Assembly (NCBI GenBank): GCA_021373175.1
Contig: JAJFTE010000067.1
Span: forward strand, 1 to 45,065
Source of the DNA: Actinomycetes bacterium
GTDB lineage: Bacteria; Actinomycetota; Coriobacteriia; Anaerosomatales; Anaerosomataceae
Direction: 5' to 3'
DNA: 45,065 nucleotides
This document shows, piece after piece, positions 41,234 through 45,065 of this stretch; within the stretch, counting starts at the first letter, position 1; each line of letters starts with the position of its first letter. Both the position numbers and the translations under genes were made by a program. Below the pieces are notes generated by a model. That model saw only the letters and a program-made list of their open reading frames with translations. It was not told the origin of the DNA and searched no databases.

Positions 41234-44200
41234 ATGCGAAGACTTGCGCTAAGCGTTCCCGATTTTGGTGAAGTTGTAGTCAGAAGGTCGCTGCTTGATA
41301 CGTTTAGGCATGCGCACCCCAGCTTCGCAGTGCTGGTTGCGCCGTCGGGCTATGGAAAGTCCATTCTAGCCGCGCAGATTGCTGGCCAGCCTCGATTTTC
41401 GCGCAGAATCTGGGTTGATGCTTCGCATCTAGACCTCGATGCTGACGCTGCGGCCCTGCTGGCAGAACAATTGGCAGCGGATCAAGATAGCCCTCACTTC
41501 TCGCCGGTCGGGGTGGCCTGCGGGCCAGTGAAGCAGAGGCAAGATTCGCAGACCTTGATAGGGGCATTCACCGCCGAGTTCGGAGGCAGTGCAACTTGTC
41601 TGGTGATTGATGGTGCCAATTCTTGTTCGGACATCTCCGCTCTCGGGCGGATTTCCAGTGTGCTTCTGACCGCGGCCGGACCTGATAGCTGCCTCGTGGT
41701 TACGGCGCGAGAAGTAGCAACTGCTGGTTTCGCCAGTGTGCTTGATGCGCCATTCGTGTTGGACTCGTCAGTATTGCGGCTGCAGGAGTCAGAAGTAGCT
41801 GGGTTTCGAGAGCTTCTGCCCCTCAAGAGTGTGCCGAGCGATCTTGTGGAGCTTCTAAGGTTCTGTAATGGCCACGCCGCACTATTCTGCGTTCTAGCCA
41901 GCCATCCAAGCTTCATTCAAGTGATTGACAATCTCGTGGCGTCTGACAATGTTCCCCTGGGCGTCGTGGTCTGCTTACAGCATCTGGTGAGAGATGGGCT
42001 ATCCGACGACCAGAAGGTTATGCTCATAGTCGCAACCCTACTTGGAGCGAGCACGCCTGGATGCATATCGCGGCTATCAGGGACACATACGAGCAGCCGA
42101 GCATTGCGTGCCCTCGCTGACGCCGTACCACTTGTGCGCGTGGGTCTCGGTGATCATGGACCGTGCATGTGCGTCGTCCATGATCTTGCGCTCGTGGCGG
42201 TCACAGATGGAACGCTCATGAACGAACTCGGGGAGTCTGGGCGACGCGCGTGGACTGGCGCATTAGCCGAACTTGAGATTCGAGGTGAGTTCGCGAGGAT
42301 AGCCATGGTTCTTCTTTCCGGAGCGGATGAAGATAAGATCGGGGAATTCATCGAACGCTGCGGATCACGAATGGTGTTAGAGGGCAATCTCGACGTGCTG
42401 CGCTCATTGGTAGATGCGGTTCCGATTGAGCTGAGGCTTCAGCGGCCGCGTCTGTTAGTAGTTGTAGCCAACATGCTCAGACATTCAGATCGACTGGACG
42501 AAGCAATCGAAGAAGCTCTTGTCGCTGCCGAATTGAGCCTGCACTACAACGCAATAGCGGAGTATCTGGAATCGCTCTTATTGCTAGGCAAGATGTATAT
42601 CGACAAGGGCATGAACAGCGAGGCGCTCGAGATCTTGCGCCCGGTGGCCAGGTACGAAGACACAGCCGCCAATGACGTAGTAGCGCTCTTTCATGGTACG
42701 TGCGCACATGCTCAAGTCGGCGTTGGGCGGCGCGATCTCGCGGAGCAGCACCTGTCTCAAGTTGAGGCTATGCTGAATGAACAATCGCTTTCTGCAGCCG
42801 TGCGAGCACAGTGCCTGAACTGGCTGGCCTTCATGCAGGCGTACGTCATAGGTGACATGAACAAAGCCTGCTCGTTCCTTGCGAAACTTTCAGTCACATC
42901 CGGATTGCCATTCGCCTCAAGACTCCAAGCTCAGGGCAACCTTGGCACACTCCGAGTCGAAATGGGGCGCATCTCAGCGGCAATCGAGATTCTGAGCTGC
43001 ACGGTGGACGCTTGTCGTGCGTCTGGCCTGGTTGCTCTGGCCCACAAATACGAAGGTTCGCTCGCGATGGCGCACGCTGCTGCGGGCCAATGGGAGGCAG
43101 CCGAGGAACTTGCGTTTGAGGGAATCGAGCGAGCACTAGCCTTGGGCTACGAGTACTCGGCATCTGGTAACGCCGTCCTGCGTTCGGTGTGGCGCAGGGC
43201 GCACGGCGATCTTGATGGCGCGCTTGCAGACGCCGAAGGCGTGATCGGGCGCATGCCTGAAGACGCTCAGACTCCCATAGGTCAGCTGGCGTGCATCGAA
43301 TGCGCGGCGACCTTGCTCTCGATGGGTGAGTACACCCGTTCTAGATTGGCGCTTCAGAGCATCGAAGATTGCTTAGAGGCTGTCAGTTCTGCCCATCATC
43401 TTCTCCGCGCCGACATGGTCCTTGCTGAGATCGAACGCCAGCAGGGAGATTTCGCTGCTGCGGTCATGCGGATCTCCCAGCACGCCGAGTACATTCTCAC
43501 TGAGAGCGCCAACTGGCAGATCGCGATGTACATCCGTGCGTTTCCGGGCCTTCTCGGCGTGTTCTCGAAGGCCGTCGGACCTGACGCGCTGCCGTCGCAT
43601 ATGCTTCGAATAATCCTTCCGGACTACGCGCGGTCAGCGCTGGATGCGTGCGGTGGTGAGCTCTCCTCGGCGGACATGGAACGGCTCGCCGTGCGTCTGC
43701 TCGGCAAGCGGGCGGCGACTGTGTACCTGCGCGAACGTGCGAGTGGGCCCAAGGCGCAGGTGCGTCTATTTGGCGGCATGGAGGTTGTTACGCCAGGCGG
43801 CACGATCACAGATAAGGATTGGCGCAAGCGCAAGGCGCGACTGCTCTTCGCGCTGCTCGTCCTTCGCCGCGGTCAGGACACGCCGCGGGAGCAACTCTTT
43901 GAGCACTTCTGGCCCGAGATGGACGAGGATCGGGCGAAGAGCAACTTCTACGTGACGTGGAGCATCATGAAGCGGGCACTGTGCGCGGGCGCGAAGGATA
44001 ACGGGCCGTGTCCCTACGTGGAGCACATCGGCGGCGTCTGCCGGATCGTGCCGGCCGTGGTCTCGTCCGACTATGCCGAGTTCAAGGACTCGCTTGCTAC
44101 GATGCGCAAAGCCGACCGCGCGGGTGATATCGATCTTGCACTGGCCGCTGCAGAGCGCATTGCCCAGCAGTACCGCGGCGAGCTGTTACCCGGCGAACTG

Positions 44201-44542
44201 TACGATGACTGGCTCAGTCCTATCCGAGACCGTTGCCGCCACGACTACGGTGACGCGATGTTGCGCGCATCTCAGCTGTGCTTCTCGGCGGGTGATACGG
44301 AAAAGGCACTCCACCTGGCCCGTGCCGGGTTAAGCCAGGATCCGTGGCGTGAGGATCTTTATCAGGCGGCGTTGCGCTATCTTATTGGAAGCGGACAGCG
44401 CAGCGGTGCCATCGAGACCTATATGGCGTGCAAGAGCAAGCTTGGCGAGGATCTGGGCCTCGATCCTTCTACAGAGACGCAGCGCCTGTACGACCAGATT
44501 CTCGCGATGGAGGAGCCTCCTTCGGCGTCCGCTGGAGCGTAG
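41234..44542 (+). CDS. Large MalT-like ATPase/TPR regulator with OmpR-type HTH and BTAD domain
   Basis: A 1,102-residue transcription regulator. The ATPase head has Walker A APSGYGKS (36-43) and LVIDGANSCSD in the Walker B position. A long helical-repeat section of TPR type follows (about 380-800). From about residue 838, VRLFGGMEVVTPGG opens an OmpR/PhoB-type winged helix with DWRKRKARLLFALLVLRRG, FEHFWPEMDEDRAKSNFYV and a Trp in the last helix. The BTAD domain (about 945-1095) ends LGEDLGLDPSTETQRLYDQI. BTAD proteins bind direct repeats and act as activators. The ATG at 41234 has GGGGG upstream. GC rises from about 43-57% in much of the 5' part to 65-72% from about 43600. Repeats may sense a peptide or nucleotide; this is inference. 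Confidence 0.88.
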   Translation: MRRLALSVPDFGEVVVRRSLLDTFRHAHPSFAVLVAPSGYGKSILAAQIAGQPRFSRRIWVDASHLDLDADAAALLAEQLAADQDSPHFSPVGVACGPVKQRQDSQTLIGAFTAEFGGSATCLVIDGANSCSDISALGRISSVLLTAAGPDSCLVVTAREVATAGFASVLDAPFVLDSSVLRLQESEVAGFRELLPLKSVPSDLVELLRFCNGHAALFCVLASHPSFIQVIDNLVASDNVPLGVVVCLQHLVRDGLSDDQKVMLIVATLLGASTPGCISRLSGTHTSSRALRALADAVPLVRVGLGDHGPCMCVVHDLALVAVTDGTLMNELGESGRRAWTGALAELEIRGEFARIAMVLLSGADEDKIGEFIERCGSRMVLEGNLDVLRSLVDAVPIELRLQRPRLLVVVANMLRHSDRLDEAIEEALVAAELSLHYNAIAEYLESLLLLGKMYIDKGMNSEALEILRPVARYEDTAANDVVALFHGTCAHAQVGVGRRDLAEQHLSQVEAMLNEQSLSAAVRAQCLNWLAFMQAYVIGDMNKACSFLAKLSVTSGLPFASRLQAQGNLGTLRVEMGRISAAIEILSCTVDACRASGLVALAHKYEGSLAMAHAAAGQWEAAEELAFEGIERALALGYEYSASGNAVLRSVWRRAHGDLDGALADAEGVIGRMPEDAQTPIGQLACIECAATLLSMGEYTRSRLALQSIEDCLEAVSSAHHLLRADMVLAEIERQQGDFAAAVMRISQHAEYILTESANWQIAMYIRAFPGLLGVFSKAVGPDALPSHMLRIILPDYARSALDACGGELSSADMERLAVRLLGKRAATVYLRERASGPKAQVRLFGGMEVVTPGGTITDKDWRKRKARLLFALLVLRRGQDTPREQLFEHFWPEMDEDRAKSNFYVTWSIMKRALCAGAKDNGPCPYVEHIGGVCRIVPAVVSSDYAEFKDSLATMRKADRAGDIDLALAAAERIAQQYRGELLPGELYDDWLSPIRDRCRHDYGDAMLRASQLCFSAGDTEKALHLARAGLSQDPWREDLYQAALRYLIGSGQRSGAIETYMACKSKLGEDLGLDPSTETQRLYDQILAMEEPPSASAGA

Positions 44543-44569
44543 TACCGAATCGACCGGCGAGGAGCAGGC

Positions 44570-45065
44570 GTGCTTCTTCTTGATGGAATCGTGTTGGGTC
44601 TCGTGATAGGCGCGCTATCAGGCGGTTCCTTAAGCCGATTTGGCCGAGTGAAGCTTAAAGGCGAGCACCTGCTGTTGCCGTTGCTGGTATTCCAGCTCGC
44701 GATACCCCGGCTTTGCGATGCGCTGGGCTTGCCCACACGGCTGTCACTGGTGTTCTGGATCGCGGTCATGTGTGCGCTTGTCGTGCTGGGATTATGGAAC
44801 CGGCGCTGGCTGGGGCTGTCGATTGCAGCTCTTGGCATCGCCCTCAATATCGTTGTGATCGCAGCGAACGGAGCCATGCCGGTATCACTGGATGCCGTCG
44901 CGCGCCTCGATTCGAAGGTCGTGCCGCGGTTCGACCTGGTTCACGAAGCGCTCACGGATGAGACGCGCTTCAAAGGACTGGCGGACATCATCGCGTTGCC
45001 CGGACCTGCGTGGCATCGCGGCGTCGCCAGCCCCGGTGATTTCTTGCTGTCAGCGGGCGCCGGCG
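44570..45065 (+). CDS. DUF5317 family membrane protein (3' end beyond window)
   Basis: The visible 165 residues have four or five hydrophobic segments. The first is LLLDGIVLGLVIGALSGGS, then the LLPLLVFQLAIPRL helix, then VVIAANGAMPVSLDAV, which is the NGxMPVS-type motif of DUF5317. The last visible stretch, ASPGDFLLSAGAG, is where the family's final helix begins. Function is unknown. It starts with GTG after GAGGAGCAGGC, 27 bp downstream of the regulator, so the two are probably co-transcribed. GC is high. It may be a membrane partner of the regulator or HD-GYP pair. Confidence 0.78.
   Translation, partial: MLLLDGIVLGLVIGALSGGSLSRFGRVKLKGEHLLLPLLVFQLAIPRLCDALGLPTRLSLVFWIAVMCALVVLGLWNRRWLGLSIAALGIALNIVVIAANGAMPVSLDAVARLDSKVVPRFDLVHEALTDETRFKGLADIIALPGPAWHRGVASPGDFLLSAGAG

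Noticed and set aside
1-45065. tRNA, rRNA, CRISPR arrays, insertion sequences
   Set aside because: I looked for TPsiC-like and anticodon-arm patterns, regularly spaced repeats and transposase motifs on both strands and found none.

Overview
The window is high-GC bacterial chromosome. Most genes sit near 60-75% GC in the stretches I counted by hand. It looks like an anaerobic, Gram-positive-type Actinomycetota, most plausibly the Coriobacteriia/Anaerosomatales side. The reasons are the atpC-murA-fabZ order, an LCP-family wall ligase, cell-wall-binding repeat 2 (CWB2) domains, a BTAD-type regulator, DUF5317, a probable raiA-type structured RNA beside comFC, and many GTG/TTG starts. The lineage is inferred, not proven.

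Region 1 (1-2205) is housekeeping: the end of the ATP synthase operon with a clear terminator, then murA and fabZ. Region 2 (2216-24873) is a large surface-polysaccharide locus. It holds six GT4-like glycosyltransferases and a four-gene WbpA/B/D/E-type pathway for UDP-2,3-diacetamido-2,3-dideoxy-glucuronate. It also holds an LCP ligase, a UDP-glucose 6-dehydrogenase, a Wzx-type flippase, a Wzy/O-antigen-ligase-type protein and a short Wzz-like co-polymerase. Embedded in it are a PIG-L deacetylase, a full-length LpxD-type N-acyltransferase, a thiolase, and a zinc-ribbon/OB-fold protein fused to 3-hydroxybutyryl-CoA dehydrogenase. Together these suggest an N-(3-hydroxyacyl) amino sugar made in a bacterium not expected to have lipid A. 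No initiating sugar-phosphate transferase is visible in the window.

Region 3 (24971-32312) carries an exported SpoIID-like protein with CWB2 repeats. A purine/SAM-recycling group follows (purine nucleoside phosphorylase, adenosylhomocysteinase, methylthioribose-1-phosphate isomerase), then an AEC-family transporter and comFC. Just downstream of comFC lies a closed structured RNA of about 219 nt (about 32359-32577) that fits the raiA-motif ncRNA by size and context. Region 4 (32624-37290) has two amino-acid-binding lipoproteins, an amino-acid ABC permease with an unusual exported beta-rich N-terminal domain, its ATPase, and long-form hpf (raiA).

Region 5 (37492-45065) may be an undescribed signalling locus. 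It contains a conserved unknown protein, a 24-residue hydrophobic peptide ORF whose ribosome-binding site lies in a perfect hairpin, an intact membrane HD-GYP protein and a second one with a broken HD motif. A 1,102-residue MalT-like/TPR/BTAD regulator and a DUF5317 membrane protein follow. From about 38150 to 43000 the GC content drops, and it recovers inside the regulator gene, before its DNA-binding end. That is the pattern expected of an exchangeable specificity cassette. No tRNA, rRNA, CRISPR array or transposase gene was found.
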